Shown one piece after another: positions 26,073-33,706 of a stretch of DNA of 53,995 nt. The DNA is from Verrucomicrobiota bacterium. GTDB taxonomy: Bacteria; Verrucomicrobiota; Verrucomicrobiia; Verrucomicrobiales; Akkermansiaceae. The stretch spans positions 1 to 53,995 of the forward strand of contig JAPLUI010000256.1 of assembly GCA_026397725.1 (NCBI GenBank). The letters run 5' to 3'. A program made the translations under genes and the position numbers. A model generated the notes under the pieces. It did no database searches and was not told the DNA's origin. It worked only from the letters and a program-made list of their open reading frames with translations. Within the stretch, counting starts at the first letter, position 1, and each line of letters opens with the position of its first letter.

Positions 26073-26834
26073 CTACTCTCCCCGCCGCACCTCCACGCCG
26101 CGAGCTTGCAGGGATTCGATGAATTCAGGGTCCGCCGCCGCGTCGGTGATGAGGCAATTCAAATCGGCCACGGCAGCGAAGAAAAACGCGGATTTTTGCC
26201 CGAGTTTCGAGTGATCCGCCAGCAACACGACATCCGCCGCGCTGGCAATCACCCGTTCCTTGAATGCCGCCTGCCGCGAGTTGCGTTCGCTCACCCCGCG
26301 TTCGAGGTGCAGGCCGTTGCCGGAAAAGAACATCCGGTGAATGTGGTATCTGTGCAGCGATTTTTCCGCAGTGGGTCCGATGAACGAGCGCGATCTGGCA
26401 TCCAACGCCCCGCCGGTGCAGACCAGGTCCAGATTCGGACGTTCCGCCAAGGCCGTGACCACATTCAGCGCGTTGGTCAAAATGGTCAGCGGCACGTCCG
26501 GCAGAAACTCCGTCAGCGTCAGGACCGTTGAACTGGCATCCAGGAAAATCGTCTCATTGGCCTGAATCCGGCTCGCGGCCAGCCGCGCAATCGCCAGCTT
26601 TTCCTCCCGCCGGACCGCTTGCCGCTCATTGAACGGTTGCTCTTCCTTGATGCGCTCGGGGCGGCTCGCCCCACCGTGGATGCGGATCAACTCACCCCGC
26701 TTCTCCAAGCCCTCGAAGTCCTTGCGCACCGTCTCATCCGTCACCCCAAGCAGCGTGGCGGTGTCGGTGGTCCGTAGTGAACCCGCTTTATTCAGCAGGT
26801 CCAAAATCCGGTGTTGTCGGTCGATCGCGAGCAT
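26073..26834 (-). CDS. DeoR-family transcriptional regulator of the BMC operon
   Basis: A 253-residue DeoR/GlpR-type repressor. It has an N-terminal winged helix (RILDLLNKAG, then LLGVTDETVRKDFEGLEKRG, HGG wing; residues 8-58) and a C-terminal sugar-phosphate-sensing domain (DASST near 99, LTNALNV near 120, FFSGNGLH, DHSKLGQKSAFFF). These regulators bind a phosphorylated sugar intermediate and release DNA. It is divergent from pduL, with 84 bp between the starts containing a perfect palindrome at 26880-26893, so it very likely controls the BMC operon and itself. PV-type BMC loci commonly carry a DeoR regulator. The effector may be a fuculose- or rhamnulose-phosphate, which is inference. Confidence 0.85.
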   Translation of the reverse strand: MLAIDRQHRILDLLNKAGSLRTTDTATLLGVTDETVRKDFEGLEKRGELIRIHGGASRPERIKEEQPFNERQAVRREEKLAIARLAASRIQANETIFLDASSTVLTLTEFLPDVPLTILTNALNVVTALAERPNLDLVCTGGALDARSRSFIGPTAEKSLHRYHIHRMFFSGNGLHLERGVSERNSRQAAFKERVIASAADVVLLADHSKLGQKSAFFFAAVADLNCLITDAAADPEFIESLQARGVEVRRGE

Positions 26835-26879
26835 ATTTCGTGGTTTCCCTGGGTTTTTTTGGGATTTTTTGGATTATTG

Positions 26880-26893
26880 CTTGACTGGTCAAG
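26880..26893 (+). promoter_or_regulatory. Palindromic operator over the BMC promoter -35
   Basis: CTTGAC-TG-GTCAAG is a perfect 6-bp inverted repeat. It overlaps TTGACT (26881-26886), a -35-like hexamer with TAAGAA (26903-26908) 16 bp downstream. The start of pduL follows at 26919. Position between the divergent DeoR and BMC genes makes it the best operator candidate. T-runs at 26851-26870 lie on the DeoR side. Confidence 0.5.
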
Positions 26894-26918
26894 GAAATAC
26901 CGTAAGAAACAAAGCCCG

Positions 26919-27605
26919 ATGGCTGCAGCAACCAAGCAATCCCCGCCCAGAGCGCTCGTCGAGCACCTTGTTCGCGAGCAGGTCTATGCCGGTCTCGGTC
27001 TGCCACTGCCTGCGTTGGCCAAGGCGCCGAACGCGCTGCTCGTCAATGTGTCGGCGCGGCATTGCCACCTCACGCAGGCGGCGGTGGAGGCGCTGTTTGG
27101 TCCCGGGCACCAGCTCACTCCGATGAAATGGCTCTATCAGGAGGGGCAATACGCCGCCAAGGAATTCGTCACCCTCATTGGCCCGCGCAGCCGAGTCATC
27201 TCCAACCTCCGCATCCTCGGCCCCTGTCGCAGGCTCAACCAGGTGGAACTTGCCTACACCGATGGCATCGCCCTTGGCTTTGATATTCCCGTCCGCATGT
27301 CCGGTGACATTGTCGGGACTCCCGGCTGCATGTTGATGGGCCCGCACGGTTACTTCCAGCTCGATGAAGGCGTCATTCGCGCCCAGCCTCACGTCCACAT
27401 GCATCCGGATGATGCCGCCCACTTTCGGGTGAAACACCTCGATGTGATGAAACTCAAGGTCCATGGTCCGCTCGGCATGACCTTTGATAACCTCGTCGTC
27501 CGTGTCGATCCTTCGTTCAAGCTCGAAGTCCACATCGATACCGATGAAGGCAACGCCTGCGGACTCAAGGCGGACACGTTCTGTGAACTCACCCGCGAAT
27601 CCTGA
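26919..27605 (+). CDS. pduL: PduL-type phosphate acyltransferase of the BMC
   Basis: A 228-residue PduL (PF06130-type) enzyme that exchanges CoA and phosphate on the acyl group, here probably lactyl-CoA to lactyl-phosphate, which recycles CoA inside the compartment. Zinc-binding motifs: VSARHCHLT (about 42) and HVHMHPDDAAHF (about 157). The usual RHVHL has Cys for Val here. The N-terminal 20 residues (PPRALVEHLVREQVYAGLG after a polar lead) form an amphipathic helix that could serve as an encapsulation peptide. The start at 26919 was preferred; the open frame reaches 26811 but would run through the operator. First gene of the BMC operon; the first shell gene follows 44 bp after its stop. Confidence 0.88.
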   Translation: MAAATKQSPPRALVEHLVREQVYAGLGLPLPALAKAPNALLVNVSARHCHLTQAAVEALFGPGHQLTPMKWLYQEGQYAAKEFVTLIGPRSRVISNLRILGPCRRLNQVELAYTDGIALGFDIPVRMSGDIVGTPGCMLMGPHGYFQLDEGVIRAQPHVHMHPDDAAHFRVKHLDVMKLKVHGPLGMTFDNLVVRVDPSFKLEVHIDTDEGNACGLKADTFCELTRES

Positions 27606-27649
27606 ATCTCAATTTTCCATCCCAAACCATCCCAACCAAACCACCCCCC

Positions 27650-27922
27650 ATGAGCACTGCACTCGGCATGATCGAAACCAAAGGCTACGTCGGTAGCGTC
27701 GAAGCCACCGACGCGATGGCCAAAGCCGCCAACGTCCAACTCGTCAGTCAAACCCAAATCGGCGGCGGCTTCGTCACCGTCATCGTCAAGGGCGACGTCG
27801 GCAGCGTCAAAGCCGCCGTCGATGCCGGGGCGGACGCCGCCGGCCGCGTCGGCGAACTCATCGCCTCCCACGTCATCGCCCGCCCCCATTCTGAACTCCT
27901 CAGTCAGTTCGGCCTCGCCTGA
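27650..27922 (+). CDS. BMC-H shell protein 1
   Basis: A 90-residue single BMC domain protein (ALGMIETKGYVGSVEATDAM). It assembles as hexamers that tile the shell facets. The pore loop reads TQIGGGF, which differs from the other two BMC-H proteins here, so it may pass different small molecules. It lies between pduL and the second BMC-H (41 bp). Confidence 0.92.
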   Translation: MSTALGMIETKGYVGSVEATDAMAKAANVQLVSQTQIGGGFVTVIVKGDVGSVKAAVDAGADAAGRVGELIASHVIARPHSELLSQFGLA

Positions 27923-27963
27923 GGTCTGGCCTGACAATTTCCACCCTGTAACTTCACACCACC

Positions 27964-28242
27964 ATGGCCAAACAAGCAATCGGCATCATCGAAACCAAGG
28001 GTTTCATCGCCCTCATCGAAGCCTCGGACGCGGCCCTCAAGGCGGCCGACATCAAAATGACCGGCTGGGAGAAAATCGGCTCCGGTCTCGTCACCGGCTT
28101 CTTCTCGGGAGACGTTGCGGCGGTCAAAGCCGGCCTTGATGCCGCTGCCGCCGCCGCCTCCAACCTTGGCACCGTCACCTCCGTGCAGGTCATCCCCCGG
28201 CCCCACGACGATCTCTCGAAACTGGGCTCCTGGATCGCCTGA
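27964..28242 (+). CDS. BMC-H shell protein 2
   Basis: A 92-residue single BMC domain protein starting MAKQAIGIIETKGF. The pore loop is EKIGSGL, the common type for polar metabolites. It has the KAADIKM segment and the C-terminal VIPRPHDD typical of hexameric shell proteins. It is followed by a 150-bp spacer before the kinase. Confidence 0.92.
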   Translation: MAKQAIGIIETKGFIALIEASDAALKAADIKMTGWEKIGSGLVTGFFSGDVAAVKAGLDAAAAAASNLGTVTSVQVIPRPHDDLSKLGSWIA

Positions 28243-28391
28243 GCGACGCTCCAGGTGATGAGTGAACGGTTCATGGTTGACAGGAAAGATGCTCCGCTCC
28301 GCGCCTGCTCTTTACCCGTGACCCATGGCCCATGACAGATGACATTCTGCCATGCTCTTCCCTGACAACTGACAACTGGCAACTGCCCTCC

Positions 28392-29567
28392 ATGCTCATC
28401 CTCGTCGCCAACCTTGGCTCCACCTCGTTCAAGTACCGGCTGTTCCGTATGGAAGAGCACGGCGGCGAGGTCATTGCCAAGGGGGCATACGAGCGAGTCA
28501 CCGATTATGCCGCCGTCATTGATGAGGCCCTCGCCACCCTGCAGCGCGATGGCATCATCCGGCGTGCGGATGAAATTGATGCCGTGGGTTTCAAGACCGT
28601 ACTCGGCAAGGATCTCAGCGGCTGCGTGTTTGCCGATCAAACCGTGATTGATGCGCTCGAAGGCTTCACCGCCGTTGCGCCGGCGCACAATCCGCCGTAT
28701 GCCGCCGGCATCCGCCAGTTTGGCAAATCACTGCCCACGGCCCGCCTGGTCGCGCTTTTTGAAACGGCATTCTATCAATGGACCTCGGCGGCCTCTGCCA
28801 CCTACGCCGTGCCCGCCCGGTGGCGGGACATCGGCATCCGGCGCTATGGGTTCCACGGTGCCAGCCACAAGTTCATAGCCGAGCGCTCCGCCGAGCTTTG
28901 CGGTCGTGAGGACGTCGCCCGTGTCGCCCGCCGCCTCTATCTTGATGGCCCGCAACCCGTAGCCGGCTCGCCGTTCCGGGTGGTTTCCTGTCATCTTGGC
29001 GGCTCCAGTTCCGTCACCGGCATCCGCAATGGCATGGCCATCGGCAGCAGCATGGGCTTCTCGCCGCAGAGCGGAGTGCCGCAGAACAACCGCGTCGGCG
29101 ACCTCGATTCCGGGGCCATTCCCTATGCGATGCACACCCTTGGCATCTCTTTGGATGAAGCCGCGCGCCAGCTCACCAAGGAGTCCGGTCTGCTAGGTCT
29201 GTCCGGCATTTCCAACGACATCCGCGACGTCTATACCGCCGCCGCCGCAGGCCACCCGGAGGCGCGGCTTGCGCTCGACACCCTGGTACACTCGATCCGC
29301 CACTGGGCCGGGGCGTTTCACTTCGAGCTTGGCGGACTCGAGGCCCTCGTCTTCACCGCCGGCATCGGTGAAAACGGCGTCGCCATCCGCGCCGCCGTGT
29401 GCCAGCACCTCGAATCCTTCGGCATCCATCTCGATGCCGGGAGGAATGCCGCCTGTTGGGCCACCGAGGCGGTCATCAGCACGGCCGATTCCCCCGTGAA
29501 GATCATCGTCATTCCCGCGAACGAGGAACTCGTGCTCGCCCGCGAGGTGTTCCGCAAACTCTCCTGA
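28392..29567 (+). CDS. ackA: Divergent acetate kinase-family enzyme (acyl-phosphate to ATP)
   Basis: 391 residues (ATG 28392, MLILVANLGSTSFKY; the open frame extends to 28332). Acetate/propionate kinase motifs: NLGSTSFKY at the start (usual N-x-GSSS-x-K), RYGFHGASHKF near 153, CHLGGSSSVTGI near 200, the catalytic-loop Arg in NNRVGDLDSG and FTAGIGEN near 320. The usual MGTRSGDLDP loop is altered to PQNNRVGDLDSG, which fits the kinase of PV-type BMC operons rather than housekeeping AckA. The likely reaction is lactyl- or propionyl-phosphate plus ADP to acid plus ATP, outside or at the shell. It sits between BMC-H 2 and BMC-H 3. Confidence 0.85.
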   Translation: MLILVANLGSTSFKYRLFRMEEHGGEVIAKGAYERVTDYAAVIDEALATLQRDGIIRRADEIDAVGFKTVLGKDLSGCVFADQTVIDALEGFTAVAPAHNPPYAAGIRQFGKSLPTARLVALFETAFYQWTSAASATYAVPARWRDIGIRRYGFHGASHKFIAERSAELCGREDVARVARRLYLDGPQPVAGSPFRVVSCHLGGSSSVTGIRNGMAIGSSMGFSPQSGVPQNNRVGDLDSGAIPYAMHTLGISLDEAARQLTKESGLLGLSGISNDIRDVYTAAAAGHPEARLALDTLVHSIRHWAGAFHFELGGLEALVFTAGIGENGVAIRAAVCQHLESFGIHLDAGRNAACWATEAVISTADSPVKIIVIPANEELVLAREVFRKLS

Positions 29568-29616
29568 ATCATTCCATCTCAATTCCAACCAAACCTCGCA
29601 CCACCCAAATACCACC

Positions 29617-29916
29617 ATGGCCAAACAAGCACTAGGACTCCTGGAAACCCGCGGCCTCGCCTGCCTCGTCGTCGGCGTTGACGCAATGCTCAAATCCGCA
29701 AACGTCGAACTCCTCGGACCGATGAAACAAGTTGGCAATGGCATGTGCAATGCCGTCGTCTCCGGTGATGTCGCCGCCGTCAAGGCCGCCATCGATGCCG
29801 GTGCCGCCATCGCCGCTGGCATCGGTGAGGTCATCAGCGCCCATGTCATCGCCCGTCCGGACGATGCCACCGAAGGCGTGTTGCCCAAGGAAGTCGCCCG
29901 CGCTCCGCGCAAGTGA
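29617..29916 (+). CDS. BMC-H shell protein 3, extended C-terminus
   Basis: A 99-residue single BMC domain protein (MAKQALGLLETRGLACLVVG). The pore loop is KQVGNGM, unlike IGGG and IGSG of the other two. The C-terminal tail (EGVLPKEVARAPRK) is longer and basic. Separated from the other BMC-H genes by the kinase gene. As I recall, described PV loci have two BMC-H genes, so a third may be a lineage-specific addition. Confidence 0.9.
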   Translation: MAKQALGLLETRGLACLVVGVDAMLKSANVELLGPMKQVGNGMCNAVVSGDVAAVKAAIDAGAAIAAGIGEVISAHVIARPDDATEGVLPKEVARAPRK

Positions 29917-30009
29917 GGTTAAAGTGCCTGAGCGATACGGGGATGGCCGACCAGGAGCCACCCCCGCTGCCTTGCAACCATTAACCGATAGCCCGTAACT
30001 TTCACCCCC

Positions 30010-30318
30010 ATGTTCCTCGCGGAAGTCATTGGACAGGTCGTCTCCACCAAGAAAGACGAACATCTGCTCGGCAGGACCCTCCTCCTGCTCCGGCCCAAGC
30101 TCGTTGACGATCAGGACCCGGCGCAGTTCAAGGACGGCCAGAACACCATCGTCGCCATCGATACCGTCGGTGCCGGGGAAGGCGAGTTGGTCCTGTTTTG
30201 CCAGGGCAGTTCCGCCCGCAACGCCCAGGGGCTCAAGCACATCCCGGTGGATGCCGCCATCGTCGCCATCATCGACCGGGTCGAAGTCCACGGCAAGACC
30301 CTCTACAAGGGCGGCTGA
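30010..30318 (+). CDS. BMC-P pentameric vertex protein 1 (EutN/CcmL)
   Basis: A 102-residue EutN/CcmL family protein (MFLAEVIGQVVSTKKDEHL, AIDTVGAGEGELVLFCQGSS, DAAIVAIIDRVEV). Pentamers of this family cap the vertices of the shell. It is the longest-fitting canonical copy of the three in the operon and lies 53 bp before the aldehyde dehydrogenase. Confidence 0.92.
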   Translation: MFLAEVIGQVVSTKKDEHLLGRTLLLLRPKLVDDQDPAQFKDGQNTIVAIDTVGAGEGELVLFCQGSSARNAQGLKHIPVDAAIVAIIDRVEVHGKTLYKGG

Positions 30319-30370
30319 TCTGTGGTCAAGAATTTCCAACTCCCCCCCAACCTCCCGCTGTTCCCCTCTC

Positions 30371-31831
30371 ATGAGTCTCGACCCAAGCCAGATCCAAGTC
30401 ATCGTTGAAGCCGTCGTCTCCCGCTTGGCCGCCGCCAATGGCGCGGTCCCGGCACCGGTGGTCAGGCCGAATTGCGACAGCACCAGGGAGGCCGCCACCG
30501 GCAAATTCGGGGTCTTCACCTGCGTCAACAAGGCGGCGGAAGCCGCCCATGGTGCCCAGCTCCAGCTCAAGAAACTTGGAGTCGCGGGACGCGCCAAGGT
30601 CATCGAGATTGTCAAGGGTCTTGCGGTTGCCAATGCCGAGTCGTGGGGTCGGTTCGAGATGGCGGAAACCAAGATTGGCCGGGTCGATCACAAGATTGCC
30701 AAGCTGCTCATCACCAAGGACGTGCCCGGCACCGAGTGGCTCCATCCATACGCCCTGAGCGGCGATGGTGGCATCACCCTCGAGGAATACGCGCCCTTCG
30801 GCGTGATCGGTGCCATTCTCCCCGTCACCCACTCCGTGCCCACGCTAACCGGGAACGTCATCAGCATGGTGGCGGCCGGCAACTCGATCATTTTCAATCC
30901 CCATCCCGGCGGCGCCCGCAGTGCCGCCATGGCCGTGCGGGCATACAACGAAGCCATCTTCCGCGCCATCGGCATCGACAATCTCATCACCACCATCGAG
31001 CAGCCGTCGTTGGAGTCCTTCGATCTCCTGTGTCAGAATCCCCACGTCGCGCTCCTCGCCATCACCGGCGGTCCCGCCGTGGTCAATGCCGCCATGAAAT
31101 CCGGCAAACGCGCCATCTGCGCCGGCCCCGGCAACCCGACGGTGGTGGTCGATGAAACCGCCGACCTCGCCAAGGCCGCCCGCCACATCATCGAAGGTGC
31201 CGCCTTCGACAACAACCTCCTCTGCATTGGTGAAAAGGCCGTCTTCGTCCTTGGCTCGGTCTATAACCGCTTCTGTGAGGAACTCCAGAAGGCCGGTGCC
31301 GCCCGCATCAATTCGCAGCAGCTCGAAAAACTCACCGCCGCCGCCTTCACCTACCAGCCCGGCGATGGCGGGTGCTCGCATCCGGTGCTGAACCGCACCC
31401 TCGTCGGTGCCGACCCCGGCAAACTCGCCGAGCACGCCGGGGCCTCGATTCCATCCGGCACCCAGATCCTCTTCGCGGAGACTGATGCGGACCACGCCTT
31501 CGTGCAGGAGGAGCAGATGATGCCGATGTTGCCCATCGTGCCGGTGCCCGATTTTGTCACGGCCGTACGCGAGGCCAAGCGGGCCGAACACAACTACCGT
31601 CATTCCGCCATCATCCACACCAAGGACGTCGATCACATGACCTACATGGCCAAGGAGATGGACACCACCATCTTTGTCAAAAACGGGCCCTCCGTCGCCG
31701 GCCTCGGTCTCGGCGGTGAGGGTTACCTTTCGTACTCCATCGCCACCACCACCGGCGAGGGCATCACCACTCCCAAGACCTTCACCCGCATCCGCCGCTG
31801 CGTGCTGGTCGAGAACCTGCGGATCATCTGA
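30371..31831 (+). CDS. CoA-acylating aldehyde dehydrogenase of the BMC
   Basis: 486 residues (ATG 30371, MSLDPSQIQVIVEAVVSRLA; the open frame upstream overlaps BMC-P 1 and was excluded). The first 20 residues form an amphipathic helix followed by an Ala/Pro linker, a typical encapsulation peptide. Core motifs fit PduP/EutE: PFGVIGAILPVTH, FNPHPGGARSA, ITGGPAVV and the catalytic Cys in FDNNLLCIGEK. It oxidises an aldehyde, here most likely lactaldehyde or propionaldehyde, to the acyl-CoA with NAD+. It lies between BMC-P 1 and BMC-P 2. No NADH-recycling lactate or alcohol dehydrogenase follows in the window. Confidence 0.9.
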   Translation: MSLDPSQIQVIVEAVVSRLAAANGAVPAPVVRPNCDSTREAATGKFGVFTCVNKAAEAAHGAQLQLKKLGVAGRAKVIEIVKGLAVANAESWGRFEMAETKIGRVDHKIAKLLITKDVPGTEWLHPYALSGDGGITLEEYAPFGVIGAILPVTHSVPTLTGNVISMVAAGNSIIFNPHPGGARSAAMAVRAYNEAIFRAIGIDNLITTIEQPSLESFDLLCQNPHVALLAITGGPAVVNAAMKSGKRAICAGPGNPTVVVDETADLAKAARHIIEGAAFDNNLLCIGEKAVFVLGSVYNRFCEELQKAGAARINSQQLEKLTAAAFTYQPGDGGCSHPVLNRTLVGADPGKLAEHAGASIPSGTQILFAETDADHAFVQEEQMMPMLPIVPVPDFVTAVREAKRAEHNYRHSAIIHTKDVDHMTYMAKEMDTTIFVKNGPSVAGLGLGGEGYLSYSIATTTGEGITTPKTFTRIRRCVLVENLRII

Positions 31832-31920
31832 CGACAGATGACTGCAAGACAACAGACACCGCACCGCGCAGGTTTCTCCCATCCGCTATCTTCGACCCAC
31901 CAGCCGCTATCCAGTCTCCC

Positions 31921-32175
31921 ATGATCCTTGCCCAAGTAGTTGGCCATGCAGTCAGCAGTCATTCCCACCCATCGTTGAAGGGGTGCAAGCTGCTACTGTG
32001 CCAGCCGCTGGATTCCGAGCACGGATTGACGGGAGCGCCGCTGGTCGCCATCGACCTCTTCGGTGCCGGTCTGCACTCCACGGTCTTCGTCTCCACCGAC
32101 GGTCTCGGAGCCCGCCATATCGTCCACGATGAAAAGTCCCCCATCCGCAACTTCATCCAAGGAGTGGTCGATTGA
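31921..32175 (+). CDS. BMC-P pentameric vertex protein 2
   Basis: An 84-residue EutN/CcmL family protein (MILAQVVGHAVSSHSHPSLK, VAIDLFGAGLHSTVFVSTDG). Short but complete for the family. Preceded by a spacer containing GCTATCTTCGACC and GCTATCC phrases at about 31884-31912. It is the second of three BMC-P paralogues, which share only the fold core, so they are old duplicates. Confidence 0.9.
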   Translation: MILAQVVGHAVSSHSHPSLKGCKLLLCQPLDSEHGLTGAPLVAIDLFGAGLHSTVFVSTDGLGARHIVHDEKSPIRNFIQGVVD

Positions 32176-32274
32176 GCATTGAATTCCAGATCTCATGTCC
32201 TAAACGAAGAGCGCGAGAACCTGCCATTGCTGCCACCGCTAACTGATAACCGATCACGAATAACTGTCCCTCCC

Positions 32275-32604
32275 ATGCGCGTCGCCCAAGTCATCGGTCG
32301 AGTGACCCTCAGCCTCCAAGACCCCTCGTTCAAGGGTGGCCGCTGGTTGATGGTCAATCCCCTGGATGCGGGGCAGTTCAACGACGCATGCCTGCGGCAA
32401 CCGATGCCTTCCGCACAACATTCGCTCGTCGCTTACGACAACATCGGCGCCGGAGACGGCGACATCGTCGGCATTGTCGAGGGCGCGGAAGCCACCGCCC
32501 CGTTTGATTTTCCCATCCCCATTGACGCCATCACCGTGGCCATCTTCGATTCCCTTTCCTACCAACCGCCAGCCGCCCAACACCCTAACCTAACATCGTC
32601 ATGA
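32275..32604 (+). CDS. BMC-P pentameric vertex protein 3
   Basis: A 109-residue EutN/CcmL family protein starting MRVAQVIGRVTLSLQDPSFK; the core YDNIGAGDGDIVGIVEG and ITVAIFDSL are clear. It has a longer loop (about 38-50) and a C-terminal tail that the other two lack. The stop overlaps the aldolase start by 4 bp (ATGA), so the two are translationally coupled. The open frame extends to 32179, but the family start is at 32275. Confidence 0.9.
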   Translation: MRVAQVIGRVTLSLQDPSFKGGRWLMVNPLDAGQFNDACLRQPMPSAQHSLVAYDNIGAGDGDIVGIVEGAEATAPFDFPIPIDAITVAIFDSLSYQPPAAQHPNLTSS

Positions 32605-33686
32605 CCAAGCAAGTATTCACCGCCGCCGACATGGAAGCGTTCCTCAGATCCGGCAAGACCGCCGCCGAACTTCCACAGGGGGTGCTCCTGACACCCTCTG
32701 CCAAGGATGTGCTGCGTGACGGACTCGGGCCGGTACGCGCCGGTGGAGCGGCCGCCAGCGCGGCACCCGCCGTGGCCGGCGCACCGATCCTGCCCGACTA
32801 CGAATACCACTGGACACCCGGCCAAGACCCGAAGACCCCGGCGGAAATCCAGGCCTTCTTCAACTCCCCCGCCATCCTCGCCATCAAACACCGCATGGTG
32901 GACATCGGCAAGCGCATGTGGGCCCGCGAATACACCGATGGCAACGGCGGCAATCTGACCATCCGGGTCGGTGACAACCTCGTGCTGTGTACACCCACAC
33001 TGGTTTCCAAGGGCTTCATGACCATGGAACAAATGTGTTTGGTGGACCTGGAAGGCAAGCAACTCGCCGGCAAATACAAGCGCACCTCCGAGTGCATGAC
33101 GCACCTTGCCATCATGAAGCGCCAACCGAAGTGCAAGGCCTGCTGCCATGCCCATCCGCCGCACGGCACCGCCTTTGCCGTGGCCGGGGTCCGGCCTCCC
33201 ACCTGCATGATTCCCGAGGCGGATGTCTTCCTCGGTGAAATCGGCCTGGCGGAATACGGCACCCCCGGCACGCCGACGGTTGCCGATAACGTCGGCAAAA
33301 TCGGCGTGGATCACATGGCCGTGCTCATGATCAATCACGGTGTGATCACCTGGGGCAAGGACGTCGAGGACGCCTATTGGAAAATGGAGAACCTCGAGTC
33401 CTTGTGCAAAGTCGTCTGGGTCGCCTCCCAACTCAACCGGGGCAAGCTGCTGACCATGACCGGCGGCCAGGCCAAGGAACTCATTGCGGTGCGCCAATCC
33501 CTCGGCATGGATGACAAACGCGCGACTTGGAAAGAATGCGAACTCTGTGACAACTCCGAGTTCCAACCCGGCACGGTCTGCCAGATTCCCGCCACCGCCG
33601 GCCCGTCCGGCAGTTCCGCCGCGCTCGACCCCGAGGCCGAGAAACTCGTGCAGATGCTCACCGAGCAAATCCTCAAGTCCATGTAA
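32601..33686 (+). CDS. Class II aldolase (fuculose/rhamnulose-1-phosphate type) with encapsulation peptides
   Basis: 361 residues. Aldolase core about 85-310: NGGNLTIRVGDN, zinc-site His pair in CCHAHPPHG, IPEADVFLGEIG and the third His in MINHGVITW. It should split fuculose- or rhamnulose-1-phosphate into dihydroxyacetone phosphate and lactaldehyde. An N-terminal helix (ADMEAFLRSGKTAAEL) plus Ala/Pro linker (about 45-65), and a C-terminal helix (DPEAEKLVQMLTEQILKSM) after a Gly/Ser linker, both look like encapsulation peptides. A CELC pair near 315 is an extra feature of unknown role. Last BMC gene; ribF follows 20 bp later. This enzyme marks the compartment as PV type. Confidence 0.88.
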   Translation: MTKQVFTAADMEAFLRSGKTAAELPQGVLLTPSAKDVLRDGLGPVRAGGAAASAAPAVAGAPILPDYEYHWTPGQDPKTPAEIQAFFNSPAILAIKHRMVDIGKRMWAREYTDGNGGNLTIRVGDNLVLCTPTLVSKGFMTMEQMCLVDLEGKQLAGKYKRTSECMTHLAIMKRQPKCKACCHAHPPHGTAFAVAGVRPPTCMIPEADVFLGEIGLAEYGTPGTPTVADNVGKIGVDHMAVLMINHGVITWGKDVEDAYWKMENLESLCKVVWVASQLNRGKLLTMTGGQAKELIAVRQSLGMDDKRATWKECELCDNSEFQPGTVCQIPATAGPSGSSAALDPEAEKLVQMLTEQILKSM

Positions 33687-33706
33687 AGGCTGGCACAAAG
33701 TGCCAA

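Noticed and set aside
30845..31882. A long minus-strand open frame opposite the aldehyde dehydrogenase
   Set aside because: Antisense shadow; the plus-strand product has the catalytic Cys motif and a BMC context.
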